Under the pieces are notes generated by a model, which did no database searches, had not been told where the DNA came from, and saw nothing but the letters and a program-made list of their open reading frames with translations. Shown piece by piece: positions 43,945-51,982 of a DNA stretch of 64,000 nt; position 1 is the first letter of the stretch; every line of letters starts with the position of its first letter. The position numbers were made by a program, and so were the translations under genes. Origin of the DNA: Elusimicrobiota bacterium (lineage in GTDB: Bacteria > CAYTYR01 > UBA6262); contig PMCA01000017.1 in NCBI GenBank assembly GCA_003153935.1, forward strand, positions 33,655-97,654, read 5' to 3'.

Positions 43945-45219
43945 ATGCGTATAAGCGAATCCTTTATACCGACCATGAAAGAAATCCCCAGTGAGGCCCA
44001 GATCCCCAGCCACCAGCTGATGCTGCGGGCGGGCATGATCCGCAAGCTGGCTAGCGGTGTTTATACTTTCCTGCCCCTTGGCTACCGGGTTTTAAAGAAT
44101 GTGGAACAGGTTATACGCGAAGAGATGAACGCTGCCGGGGCTCAGGAATTGCTGTTGCCGACTCTGCATCCGCGCGAGCTCTGGGAAGAAACCGGGCGCT
44201 GGGGCCTATATGGCGACGAAATGCTGAAAGTGACCGACCGCAATAAGCGGGAGTTCGGTCTGGGTCCTACCCATGAGGAAGTGATCACCGACCTGGTCAG
44301 GCGCGAAGTACGTTCTTACCGGCAGCTGCCGGTTATCCTCTACCAGTTCCAGACCAAATTCCGGGATGAGATCCGGCCCCGGTTCGGGGTCATGCGCGGC
44401 CGCGAATTCATCATGAAAGACTGCTACAGTTTTGACCGCGATGAGAAGGGTCTGGAGATCAATTACCAGAAAATGGTGCAGGCCTATAAAAATATTTTTA
44501 CCCGCTGCGGGTTCAAGTTCAAGGTGGTGCAGGCCGATTCCGGCAATATCGGCGGATCACTCTCACATGAGTTCATGGTACTGGCGGATACCGGCGAAGA
44601 AGCACTGTACTATTGCGAAGCCTGCGACCACTGCCAGAAAGCCAAAGAAGAGGACGATAATTCGCAAGCGGGGCGCGAGAAGCTCTCCTGTCCCAAGTGT
44701 AATAAGGAAATGACCTATACCCGGGTGATAGAGGTAGGGCACACTTTTAACCTTGGTACTAAATACAGCGCGGCCATGAAAGCCACTTTCCTGGATGAAA
44801 AAGGCGAAGCCCAGCCCTTTATCATGGGTTGTTACGGTATCGGCGTTTCACGTATCGTAGCGGCGAGTATCGAGCAAAGCCATGACGCCAACGGCATTAT
44901 CTGGCCGTTGTCTATCGCTCCCTTTAAGGTCATGCTGCTGCCGTTGGATGTTTCCAATGAACAGGTTAAGGTAACGGCGGAGAAGCTGCATCAGGATCTG
45001 CAGGCCCAGGGTGTGACCGTGTTACTGGATGACCGAGATGAAAGAGCCGGCGTTAAGTTCAAGGACGCTGATCTGCTGGGAATACCGATCAAAGTGATAA
45101 TTTCCACCAGGAACATGGCGGAAAATAAGATCGAGATCAAGCTGCGGTCAAAAAACGATGCCATTAAAGTCGATCTGCCGGAGACCTTAAGTAAGATCAT
45201 GGCCATGGTTAAAGCTTAA
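43945..45219 (+). CDS. proS: Prolyl-tRNA synthetase without the editing (INS) domain
   Basis: 424 residues, compared with about 570 for typical bacterial ProRS. Class II motif 1 is near 'AGMIRKLASGVYTFLPLGYRVL', motif 2 is 'QTKFRDEIRPRFGVMRGREFIMKD', and motif 3 is 'FIMGCYGIGVSRIVAA'. The anticodon-binding domain occupies the last 100 residues. Between motifs 2 and 3, where E. coli carries the INS deacylase of about 180 residues, there are only about 50. These contain a Cys cluster (C-E-A-C-D-H-C at about 223-229 and C-P-K-C at about 250-253), which looks like a small zinc ribbon. INS-less bacterial ProRS is known in alphaproteobacteria; this one otherwise reads as the standard bacterial type. 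Ala-tRNA(Pro) clearance would need a separate enzyme. Confidence 0.93.
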   Translation: MRISESFIPTMKEIPSEAQIPSHQLMLRAGMIRKLASGVYTFLPLGYRVLKNVEQVIREEMNAAGAQELLLPTLHPRELWEETGRWGLYGDEMLKVTDRNKREFGLGPTHEEVITDLVRREVRSYRQLPVILYQFQTKFRDEIRPRFGVMRGREFIMKDCYSFDRDEKGLEINYQKMVQAYKNIFTRCGFKFKVVQADSGNIGGSLSHEFMVLADTGEEALYYCEACDHCQKAKEEDDNSQAGREKLSCPKCNKEMTYTRVIEVGHTFNLGTKYSAAMKATFLDEKGEAQPFIMGCYGIGVSRIVAASIEQSHDANGIIWPLSIAPFKVMLLPLDVSNEQVKVTAEKLHQDLQAQGVTVLLDDRDERAGVKFKDADLLGIPIKVIISTRNMAENKIEIKLRSKNDAIKVDLPETLSKIMAMVKA

Positions 45220-45226
45220 AAAAAGC

Positions 45227-45255
45227 TTGCATTTTATTTGCCGGTGTGATAAAAG
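45227..45255 (+). promoter_or_regulatory. Possible promoter of the rimP-nusA-infB operon
   Basis: TTGCAT (45227-45232) and TAAAAG (45250-45255) are 17 bases apart, with TG plus one base at 45247-45249. Transcription would start near 45262, just ahead of a terminator-like hairpin at 45270, so the operon might be controlled by attenuation. The -10 matches the consensus at only four of six bases. Confidence 0.45.
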
Positions 45256-45269
45256 TAGTTAACCAACTA

Positions 45270-45294
45270 AGAGTGGGGAAATCCCACTCTTTTT
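45270..45294 (+). terminator. Terminator after proS or attenuator before rimP
   Basis: An 8-base-pair stem AGAGTGGG (45270-45277) / CCCACTCT (45283-45290) with a 5-base loop is followed by four T, then GTTT. It lies 50 bases after the proS stop and 37 bases before rimP. It could simply end the proS transcript. If the promoter at 45227 is real, it would also sit in the rimP leader. Confidence 0.75.
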
Positions 45295-45330
45295 GTTTAC
45301 TCCGATAAATTATCTTTTTAGGCAGGAGTT

Positions 45331-45825
45331 ATGTCCGAATTTGAAGAGCTGGAAAAAATGATATCCTCCGCGATCGGCGGACTGGGCTTGAAGCTCTACC
45401 AGTACTCTTTTACCGGTCACGTCGTTCGTGTCGTAGTCGATAATGACAACGGCAACGTCAGCGTAGAGGACTGCGCGGCAGCCAGCCGGGCTGTAGAGAA
45501 GCTGTTCGATGAGCGCAATTTCAGCGCGCATAATTACACCCTGGAAGTATCATCGCCGGGGCTGGAACGGCCTCTGGTAACCCGGGAAGATTACGCCCGG
45601 TGCCTGGGTAAGAAAGCCAGACTCATCGTTAACGAGGACAATAAGCAGCTGGCGGTCATGGGCTGGATAAAGACGGTTACTGACGCCGGAGTGGAATTAG
45701 AATTTAAGAGCCAGGAAATTAAGTTCTATCCGTTTGACCATATTATTAGCGGAAAACTTGAAGTAGATTTTAACAGGAGGAAGAAGGATGACAAGCGAAT
45801 TAATGGATACACTGGAACAAATTGA
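45331..45825 (+). CDS. rimP: Ribosome maturation factor RimP
   Basis: 164 residues, the usual size. RimP assists late assembly of the 30S subunit. 'LGLKLYQYSFTGHVVRVVVDN' and 'VSVEDCAAASRAVEKLFDE' form the N-terminal domain, and 'YTLEVSSPGLERPLVTREDYAR' is the conserved RimP motif. An AGGAG ribosome site precedes the ATG. The 3' end overlaps nusA by 38 bases, in the usual rimP-nusA-infB order. Confidence 0.93.
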   Translation: MSEFEELEKMISSAIGGLGLKLYQYSFTGHVVRVVVDNDNGNVSVEDCAAASRAVEKLFDERNFSAHNYTLEVSSPGLERPLVTREDYARCLGKKARLIVNEDNKQLAVMGWIKTVTDAGVELEFKSQEIKFYPFDHIISGKLEVDFNRRKKDDKRINGYTGTN

Positions 45826-47098
45826 AAGAGAAAAAAATATCAAAACCGATGAATTGATAAAAATGGTGGAAGCCGCCTTGTTGGCGGCCCTGCGCAAGCA
45901 TTTGCATTCCAGCCAGAACCTGGAAGTTTCCATTAACCGGGAAACCGGCTTGATCGAAGCCTACCAGACCAAAAAAGTGTCTGAGGAAGTGCGGCGCAGC
46001 GATATAGAGATCTCCCAGGCGGACGCCCAGAAAATAAAACCCAAGGCCAAGATAGGCGACGACGTAAAGATCAGCCTGGAAACCAGGGATTTTGGCCGGA
46101 TTGCGGCGCAGACCGCCAAGCAGGTCATTATCCAGCGGTTGTTGGAAACAGAAAGAGAGAATCTTTTCCAGGAATATAAAGCCAAGGAGATGGAGCTGGT
46201 GAATGGCACCGTCCAGCGGGTCAGCCCCAAGGGCGTGATCATCGACCTGGGCAAGATCGAAGCCCACCTGCCGCAGCGGGAACAGATCAAGGGCGAATCT
46301 TATCATGCCGGTGAAAGAATAAAAGTACTGATCCTGAAAGTCGCCAAGACGACCAAGGGACCGCAGGTAATAGTGTCAAGGACCCATCCCAGCCTGGTCA
46401 AGCGCCTGTTCGAGCTGGAAGTCCCGGAAGTATATGAAAAAATAGTGGAGATCAAGAATGTGGTCAGGGAACCGGGCCAGCGGGCCAAGATCGCGGTGGC
46501 CAGCAATAACGATAAAGTCGACCCGGTCGGCGCCTGCGTGGGCGTTAAAGGCTCCCGCATCCGCACCATCATAGATGAGCTCAAGGGCGAAAGGATCGAC
46601 GTTATAATTTTCGATAACGACCAGGCTAACTTCATAGGCAAGGCGCTTTCACCGGCCAAGGTGGAAAGCGTGAACCTGGATTCCACCGGTAAAAAGGCGG
46701 AAGTTATCGTTCCCGACGATCAGCTGTCTTTGGCCATCGGCAAAGCCGGCCAAAATGTAAGACTGGCCGCCAAGCTTACCGGCTGGCATATAGATATCAA
46801 GAGCCACTCCGATAAGAAAGCCCTGGCCGAGCAGAGCATCGCGCAGGCTACGGCTGACGCCGCCGCGACGGCCGCATCCGAAGCCGAGGCCGGAGAAACC
46901 GCGCCGGCAGAAGGTTCCTCCCTGACGCAATTGCCTTCAGTGGGAGAGAAACTGCAAACCGAGCTTATAGCCAAGGGGTTCGATTCACTGGAGAAAATAG
47001 CAGCAGCCTCGGTCGAGGAACTGACGCAGGTGCCGGGCATCGGCGAGAAGAAAGCGGAAAAGATCCAGGCCGCGGCCAAAGAATTAACCGGTAAATAA
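45788..47098 (+). CDS. nusA: Transcription termination/antitermination factor NusA
   Basis: 436 residues with an AGGAGGAAG ribosome site inside rimP. The N-terminal domain (1-125, 'IEREKNIKTDELIKMVEAAL') contacts RNA polymerase. The S1 domain is at about 135-200 ('GTVQRVSPKGVIIDLG'), and two KH domains lie at about 205-345 ('GACVGVKGSRIRTIIDEL', 'LSLAIGKAGQNVRLAAKL'). An Ala-rich linker leads to a helix-hairpin-helix tail at about 378-436 ('LPSVGEKLQTELIAKGF', 'VPGIGEKKAEKIQAA'). NusA modulates pausing and termination. Confidence 0.97.
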   Translation: MTSELMDTLEQIEREKNIKTDELIKMVEAALLAALRKHLHSSQNLEVSINRETGLIEAYQTKKVSEEVRRSDIEISQADAQKIKPKAKIGDDVKISLETRDFGRIAAQTAKQVIIQRLLETERENLFQEYKAKEMELVNGTVQRVSPKGVIIDLGKIEAHLPQREQIKGESYHAGERIKVLILKVAKTTKGPQVIVSRTHPSLVKRLFELEVPEVYEKIVEIKNVVREPGQRAKIAVASNNDKVDPVGACVGVKGSRIRTIIDELKGERIDVIIFDNDQANFIGKALSPAKVESVNLDSTGKKAEVIVPDDQLSLAIGKAGQNVRLAAKLTGWHIDIKSHSDKKALAEQSIAQATADAAATAASEAEAGETAPAEGSSLTQLPSVGEKLQTELIAKGFDSLEKIAAASVEELTQVPGIGEKKAEKIQAAAKELTGK

Positions 47099-47133
47099 AT
47101 AAAATATAGAACGTACCCATTAAGGGGGCAGTT

Positions 47134-49329
47134 ATGGTAAAAAAAGCAGAAAAAAAAGATGATGATATTAAAAAGAAACCCAAGGCGAAGCCGGTAAAAA
47201 AGAGCGAGACCGCGGCCAAACCGGAAAAGAAAGCTAAAGCGGCGGTGGCTAAACCCAAAGAGACCAAGAAACCCAAAAAAGCCGCTAAACCCGCAATCGC
47301 GGAGACAGTGCCTGCAACTATAACCCCGGTGGAAAAAAAGCCGGCCAAACCCAGAGCCAAAAAAGAAGCGACTAAAGCGGAGCCCGTTGTTTTTAAAGAA
47401 CCAAAGATCGCCGCCAAAGTCGAACCAAAACCGGCGCCTAAAATAGAACCTAAGCCCCAGCCCATAGCGGAAGTTAAACCAGCCCCAGTGGTAAAACCGC
47501 CTGTAACCGCAGCGGTGGAACATCCCAAGGCAGCAGCACCGACGCCGCTACCCCGTGAAAAAATTAAAATATCCCAGATCGTTACCGTAAGCGAATTAGC
47601 GGAAAAATTAAAGATAAAACCGGGAGAACTCATAAAGAAACTGATGCAGATCAAGATCCTGGCCACCATCAACCAGCGCTTGGATCCCGCTACCGTTTCC
47701 CTGATCGCGGAAGATTACAATTTTGAGGCGGAGATAGTTCCTCTGTATGGCGATGAGATCCTGGCCAAGGAAGAAGAAAAAGATAACCCGGCCGACCTGG
47801 TTTCGCGTCCGCCCGTTGTGACCATCATGGGTCATGTGGACCATGGCAAGACCTCACTCCTGGATGCTATTCGGGAAACCAATGTGGCCGGTGGGGAAGC
47901 CGGAGGCATTACCCAGCATATCGGCGCCTATAAGGTCAGGCTGCCCAAAGGGGAAGTAGTTTTCCTCGATACGCCAGGCCATGAGGCTTTCACCGCGATG
48001 CGCGCGCGCGGCGCGCAGGCGACGGATATAGTGGTGCTGGTAGTAGCGGCCGATGACGGGGTTATGCCTCAGACCGTGGAAGCTATCAATCATGCCAAAG
48101 CTGCCGGAGTGCCAATTGTGGTGGCGGTAAATAAGATGGACCTGCCGGGCGCCAACGTGCAGAGGATCAAGCAGGAGTTAGCCGGTTACGACCTGGCCAG
48201 TGAAGACTGGGGCGGCAAGACTATTTTCGTCGAAGTCTCCGCCAGGAATAAGACCGGCCTGGAGAAACTGCTGGAAATGATCCTGCTGGAAGCGGAAATG
48301 ATGGAGCTGAAAGCCAATCCTAAGACCAGGGCCAAAGGCGTGGTCGTGGAAGCCAAGCTGGATCGCGGCCGCGGGCCGGTGGCCACCTTGCTGGTGCAAA
48401 AAGGGACCTTGCGTCCCGGCGAAGTTTTTGTGGCGGGGCAGATGTACGGCAAAGTGCGGGCCATGCTTGATGATAAACTGCAAAAAGTGGAGGCCGCGGG
48501 GCCGGCTACGCCGGTGGAGGTCCTGGGTTTAAGCGGCTTGCCGCAGGCCGGGGACAATTTCCAGGTAGTCGCGGATGAACGGGAAGGCCGCCATATATCT
48601 GGCATGCGTCAGGAGATCAAGAGAATCGAAGAATTAACCCTGGGCAAACACAAGATCAGCCTGGATGAATTATACCAGCAGATCAAGGACGGCAAGATAA
48701 AAGAACTTAAAGTGATCATCAAAGCGGACGTACAAGGCTCGGCGGAGGCGCTGAAGGAATCCCTGTACAAATTATCCAACAAAGAGATCAAGATCAACGT
48801 GATCCATAGCGGTATCGGTGGCATAACGGAAAGCGATGTGATCCTGGCCAGTATTTCCAACGCCATCATCATCGGGTTTAACGTCCGGCCGCAGGCGGCT
48901 GTTGAAGCGCTGGTAGAGAAAGAGAAAGTGGATATGCGTCTCTACCGCATTATCTATGAAGTGATCGATGACGTCAAGAAAGCCCTGGAAGGCATGCTCG
49001 AACCGGAGTTCAAAGAGGTACGCCTGGGACGGGCGGAAGTCAGACAGGTGTTCAAACTGCCCAAAGGCGGTTTTATTGGCGGCAGTTATGTTCTGGACGG
49101 CCAGATCACCCGCACCGCTAATGTGCGGCTGGTCAGGGATAACGTAGTGATATTCGAAGGCAAGCTGGCTTCCCTGCGCCGTTTCAAAGATGATGTTAAG
49201 GAAGTGGCCACTGGCTTCGAGTGCGGTATAGGCCTGGAAAATTTCAATGACCTGAAAGTTAGCGATATTATCGAGGCCTACAAACTGGATAGGGTGGCTC
49301 GCACCCTGGAACAGGCCAACCAGACGTAA
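47134..49329 (+). CDS. infB: Translation initiation factor IF-2
   Basis: 731 residues, with the ATG at 47134 behind AAGGGGG. Residues 1-140 are a Lys-, Pro- and Ala-rich disordered tail. Residues about 147-205 form the IF2_N region ('[20 protein letters not shown]'). The GTPase carries G1 'GHVDHGKTS' (about 231-239), G3 'DTPGHEAFT', G4 'NKMD' and G5 'SARNKTGL'. The C-terminal domains end with the fMet-tRNA-binding region '[12 protein letters not shown]'. It places initiator tRNA on the 30S subunit. The tail's low complexity explains the long minus-strand frame across it. Confidence 0.97.
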   Translation: MVKKAEKKDDDIKKKPKAKPVKKSETAAKPEKKAKAAVAKPKETKKPKKAAKPAIAETVPATITPVEKKPAKPRAKKEATKAEPVVFKEPKIAAKVEPKPAPKIEPKPQPIAEVKPAPVVKPPVTAAVEHPKAAAPTPLPREKIKISQIVTVSELAEKLKIKPGELIKKLMQIKILATINQRLDPATVSLIAEDYNFEAEIVPLYGDEILAKEEEKDNPADLVSRPPVVTIMGHVDHGKTSLLDAIRETNVAGGEAGGITQHIGAYKVRLPKGEVVFLDTPGHEAFTAMRARGAQATDIVVLVVAADDGVMPQTVEAINHAKAAGVPIVVAVNKMDLPGANVQRIKQELAGYDLASEDWGGKTIFVEVSARNKTGLEKLLEMILLEAEMMELKANPKTRAKGVVVEAKLDRGRGPVATLLVQKGTLRPGEVFVAGQMYGKVRAMLDDKLQKVEAAGPATPVEVLGLSGLPQAGDNFQVVADEREGRHISGMRQEIKRIEELTLGKHKISLDELYQQIKDGKIKELKVIIKADVQGSAEALKESLYKLSNKEIKINVIHSGIGGITESDVILASISNAIIIGFNVRPQAAVEALVEKEKVDMRLYRIIYEVIDDVKKALEGMLEPEFKEVRLGRAEVRQVFKLPKGGFIGGSYVLDGQITRTANVRLVRDNVVIFEGKLASLRRFKDDVKEVATGFECGIGLENFNDLKVSDIIEAYKLDRVARTLEQANQT

Positions 49330-49348
49330 TTAATTTCGGGGTAATTTT

Positions 49349-49744
49349 ATGAACAGAAGAGTGGAACGCGTAGCCGAGTTGATCAAGAGGGAGACCGGCA
49401 AAATACTCATTGAAGATTTCAAGAATATGGAAGTGGGTTTTATCACGGTGACTGACGTGACCCTGACGCCGGACTTGAAGCTTGCCCGGATATTCGTCAG
49501 TGTGCTCGGCCCGCCGGAGAAACAGAAACAGAGCCTGAAGATATTGCAGGAATCGACGCCGTTCTTCCGCAAGGAGATCGGCCAGCGAATCCAGCTCCGG
49601 TTCGTGCCCGAGGTGCGTTTTGAATATGACCCCTCGGTGGAAAAAGCGGTGCGGGTGTTCGAGCTACTGGATAAGATAAAAAAGGAAGAAGAGAAAAATG
49701 CGGCAAAAAGTGATCAAGGAAATACTGGCGGCGATACAGAGTAG
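49349..49744 (+). CDS. rbfA: Ribosome-binding factor A
   Basis: 131 residues. 'RRVERVAELIKRETGKIL' starts the KH-type fold, 'GFITVTDVTLTPDLKLARIFVS' is the family signature, and 'PFFRKEIGQRIQLRFVPEVRFEYD' is the C-terminal half. RbfA binds the 30S subunit near the central pseudoknot. The last 47 bases overlap nrnA; the Lys/Asp-rich tail 'NAAKSDQGNTGGDTE' is probably disordered. Confidence 0.95.
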   Translation: MNRRVERVAELIKRETGKILIEDFKNMEVGFITVTDVTLTPDLKLARIFVSVLGPPEKQKQSLKILQESTPFFRKEIGQRIQLRFVPEVRFEYDPSVEKAVRVFELLDKIKKEEEKNAAKSDQGNTGGDTE

Positions 49745-50669
49745 CCAGTCGTTTTTCCTGACCTCCCATATTAATCCAGACGGCGATTCCATCGCCTGTG
49801 AAACCGCCATGGCGCTGTTCCTGGAGCGCCTGGGCAAAAAGAAATATGTCATCGCTAACCGCGATGGCGTGCCGGAGATATACAAGTTCCTGCCCAAGGC
49901 CGGCCGCATCATTAAAACCTCCCGGGTAAAAGGTTATTTTGACGTCGCTCTGATCCTGGACGCCAGCGACCAGGAACGCAGTGGCAATATAATTGACTTG
50001 AAAAAGCAAGCCGGGAAAGTGATAGTCATCGATCATCATTTAAGCGCCGTTCCCTTTGGCGACCTGAACTACCTGGACCGTGAAAGCGCTTCCTGCGCCG
50101 AACAGGTATATAACCTGATTATGGCCAAGTTCGGCGAAGTAACCAAAGCTGAAGCCATTTCGATCTATGCCGGCATTGTAACCGAAACCAATAAATTCCA
50201 GGAGGCCAATACCAACCCGGCCGCCTTACGCACAGCCGCTTTATTAGTGGAAGCGGGGGTTATACCGACCGCTATATGCAAGCAGATCTATGAACAGAAC
50301 TGCCTGGAGCAGATCAAGCTGTTGGGTGAGGTCCTGTCAGGGGTGGAGTTAAAGCTGGGTGGTAAAGTCGCCGCATTAACGGTCACCAGGAAAATTTTGC
50401 GGGAAACCGGGGCGACCCTGGAACACTGCGAAGGCACTATTAATTTCGCCCGCTCGATCAAAGGGGTCAGGGTGGCGGTGCTCTTCCGGGAACAGGATGA
50501 CGGATTCAAGATCAGCCTCCGCTCCAAGGATGATACTAACGTCAACCAGGTCGCGGTAAAATTCGGCGGCGGCGGACACCAGCGGGCGGCGGGCTTTTTC
50601 CTGCGGGGCAGCGGCGCCGCAGTGCGGAAAAAAGTTCTAGCGGAAATTAAAACCATATTAAATAAATGA
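49698..50669 (+). CDS. nrnA: DHH-family phosphoesterase (NrnA-type oligoribonuclease/pAp phosphatase)
   Basis: 323 residues, beginning inside rbfA behind GAAGAAGAGAAA. DHH motifs are 'SHINPDGDSI', 'ALILDASDQERSG' and 'VIVIDHHLS'; the DHHA1 part ends with 'FGGGGHQRAAGFFL'. NrnA degrades short RNA oligomers and dephosphorylates 3'-phosphoadenosine 5'-phosphate. The position between rbfA and ribF matches many bacterial operons, but truB, usually next, is absent. The stop overlaps the next ATG. Confidence 0.92.
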   Translation: MRQKVIKEILAAIQSSQSFFLTSHINPDGDSIACETAMALFLERLGKKKYVIANRDGVPEIYKFLPKAGRIIKTSRVKGYFDVALILDASDQERSGNIIDLKKQAGKVIVIDHHLSAVPFGDLNYLDRESASCAEQVYNLIMAKFGEVTKAEAISIYAGIVTETNKFQEANTNPAALRTAALLVEAGVIPTAICKQIYEQNCLEQIKLLGEVLSGVELKLGGKVAALTVTRKILRETGATLEHCEGTINFARSIKGVRVAVLFREQDDGFKISLRSKDDTNVNQVAVKFGGGGHQRAAGFFLRGSGAAVRKKVLAEIKTILNK

Positions 50670-51595
50670 ACGCCTATTATAGCTTGAAACAAATGAAAAA
50701 GTTTAAACTGCCGGTAGTGGTCCTGGGCACCTTTGATGGTGTTCATATCGGCCACCGGGAATTGATCCGGACCGCAGTGAAACGGGCCGCCCAGCTGTCC
50801 GGTAGCTGCCTGGTCCTGACCTTTGACCATATTCCCCGGGAAATATTGAAAAAAAATGTTTATGACGTTTTGCTGACCTCCCTGGCGGAAAAAGTGCGCT
50901 TGATCGGAGCCCTGGGAGTGGACGCTATCCTGGTCATGAAATTCAACCGTCAACTGGCCCGCCAGGCGCCCGGAGATTTTGTCCGCAATGTCCTGGTAAA
51001 GGGTTTAGGCGTTAAGTTGCTGGTAGTCGGGGAGAATTACCGTTTTGGCGCGGGGCAGGCCGGCGGAGTGGAGCAATTGAAGGCGCTAGGACGGAAATTC
51101 GGGTTCCAGGTACTGATCGTGCCGAACCGGCAGGTGCGGGGTAGGAAAGTGTCCAGCACTTGGATCCGGGAGTTATTACAGCAGGGCCAGATCGCCGCCG
51201 CCAACAAACTGCTGGGCCGGAGGTTCAGCGTAGCCGGGACCGTGAGCAAAGGGAGACATTTTGGTACCAGTATCGGTTTCCCGACCGCCAACCTGCGTCT
51301 GGACCGGAGAATGTTGCTGCCGTCTGGCGTGTTTGCCGCCATGGTTACCGTCGCCGGACGAAGGTACCGGGCGGTGGTAAATATCGGGTTGCGGCCTTCG
51401 ATCCGGGAGACCCGTAAAGAGCGGCTGGTAGAAGCTTTTATCTTCGGTTTCCATAAAATGATCTATAAGCAGGCCCTGGTAATAGAAATGGTCAGAAGAA
51501 TACGCGCCGAGAGGTTTTTCGCCGATAAAAAGCAGCTGGCGGCCCAGATCGCCCGGGATGCGGACCGGGCCCGGCAAATCCTGCGCCGCGCATAA
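50666..51595 (+). CDS. ribF: Bifunctional riboflavin kinase/FAD synthetase
   Basis: 309 residues, start overlapping the nrnA stop (ATGA). The N-terminal adenylyltransferase domain has 'VVLGTFDGVHIGHRELI' and 'LVVGENYRFGAGQAG', with 'RKVSSTWIRELL' in the S-S-T-x-I-R region. The C-terminal flavokinase domain (about residue 185 on) has 'GTVSKGRHFGTSIGFPTANL', 'GVFAAMVTVAGRRYRAVVNIG' and 'VEAFIFGF'. It turns riboflavin into FMN and then FAD. Confidence 0.96.
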   Translation: MNAYYSLKQMKKFKLPVVVLGTFDGVHIGHRELIRTAVKRAAQLSGSCLVLTFDHIPREILKKNVYDVLLTSLAEKVRLIGALGVDAILVMKFNRQLARQAPGDFVRNVLVKGLGVKLLVVGENYRFGAGQAGGVEQLKALGRKFGFQVLIVPNRQVRGRKVSSTWIRELLQQGQIAAANKLLGRRFSVAGTVSKGRHFGTSIGFPTANLRLDRRMLLPSGVFAAMVTVAGRRYRAVVNIGLRPSIRETRKERLVEAFIFGFHKMIYKQALVIEMVRRIRAERFFADKKQLAAQIARDADRARQILRRA

Positions 51596-51601
51596 TTATA
51601 C

Positions 51602-51630
51602 TTGTATTTTAACGCGATTTATGCTAAACT
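51602..51630 (+). promoter_or_regulatory. Promoter of rpsO-pnp
   Basis: TTGTAT (51602-51607) and TAAACT (51625-51630) are 17 bases apart, with TG plus one base at 51622-51624. It lies in the 87-base gap between ribF and rpsO, so rpsO and pnp probably have their own promoter. Confidence 0.6.
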
Positions 51631-51682
51631 TTAAAATTGTATCCGTGAGTATACTAAGTAACTTCAGAGAGGAGCAAAGAAA

Positions 51683-51952
51683 ATGGTTTTAACCAAGGAA
51701 CGCAAGCAAGCGGTAATCTCGAATTTCAAGAAAAACGAGAAAGACACGGGCTCGGCCGAAGTGCAGATCGCCCTGATCACGGAAAGGATCAACCAGCTGA
51801 CCGGGCATTTCAAGGCGCATAAGAAAGACCATCATTCCCGGCAGGGACTGCTGAAACTGGTAGGACAGAGAAGGCGTTTACTGAATTACCTCAAGAAGTA
51901 CGATTTGGCTAAGTATCGCGCGATCCTGGATAAACTGGATCTGCGTAAATAG
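51683..51952 (+). CDS. rpsO: 30S ribosomal protein S15
   Basis: 89 residues, the standard length, with AGAGAGGAG upstream. '[37 protein letters not shown]' (read in parts) contains the conserved S15 contacts with 16S rRNA helix 22, and '[13 protein letters not shown]' is the signature. In many bacteria S15 represses its own mRNA; no such structure could be judged by eye here. pnp follows after 30 bases. Confidence 0.98.
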   Translation: MVLTKERKQAVISNFKKNEKDTGSAEVQIALITERINQLTGHFKAHKKDHHSRQGLLKLVGQRRRLLNYLKKYDLAKYRAILDKLDLRK

Positions 51953-51982
51953 TAACATAGTCGGAAAGGATTTTAAACAGAG

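Noticed and set aside
46720-47523. A long minus-strand frame rich in Phe, Gly and Arg
   Set aside because: It is the complement of the Lys/Ala/Pro-rich IF-2 tail and the end of nusA; the low complexity removes stop codons.
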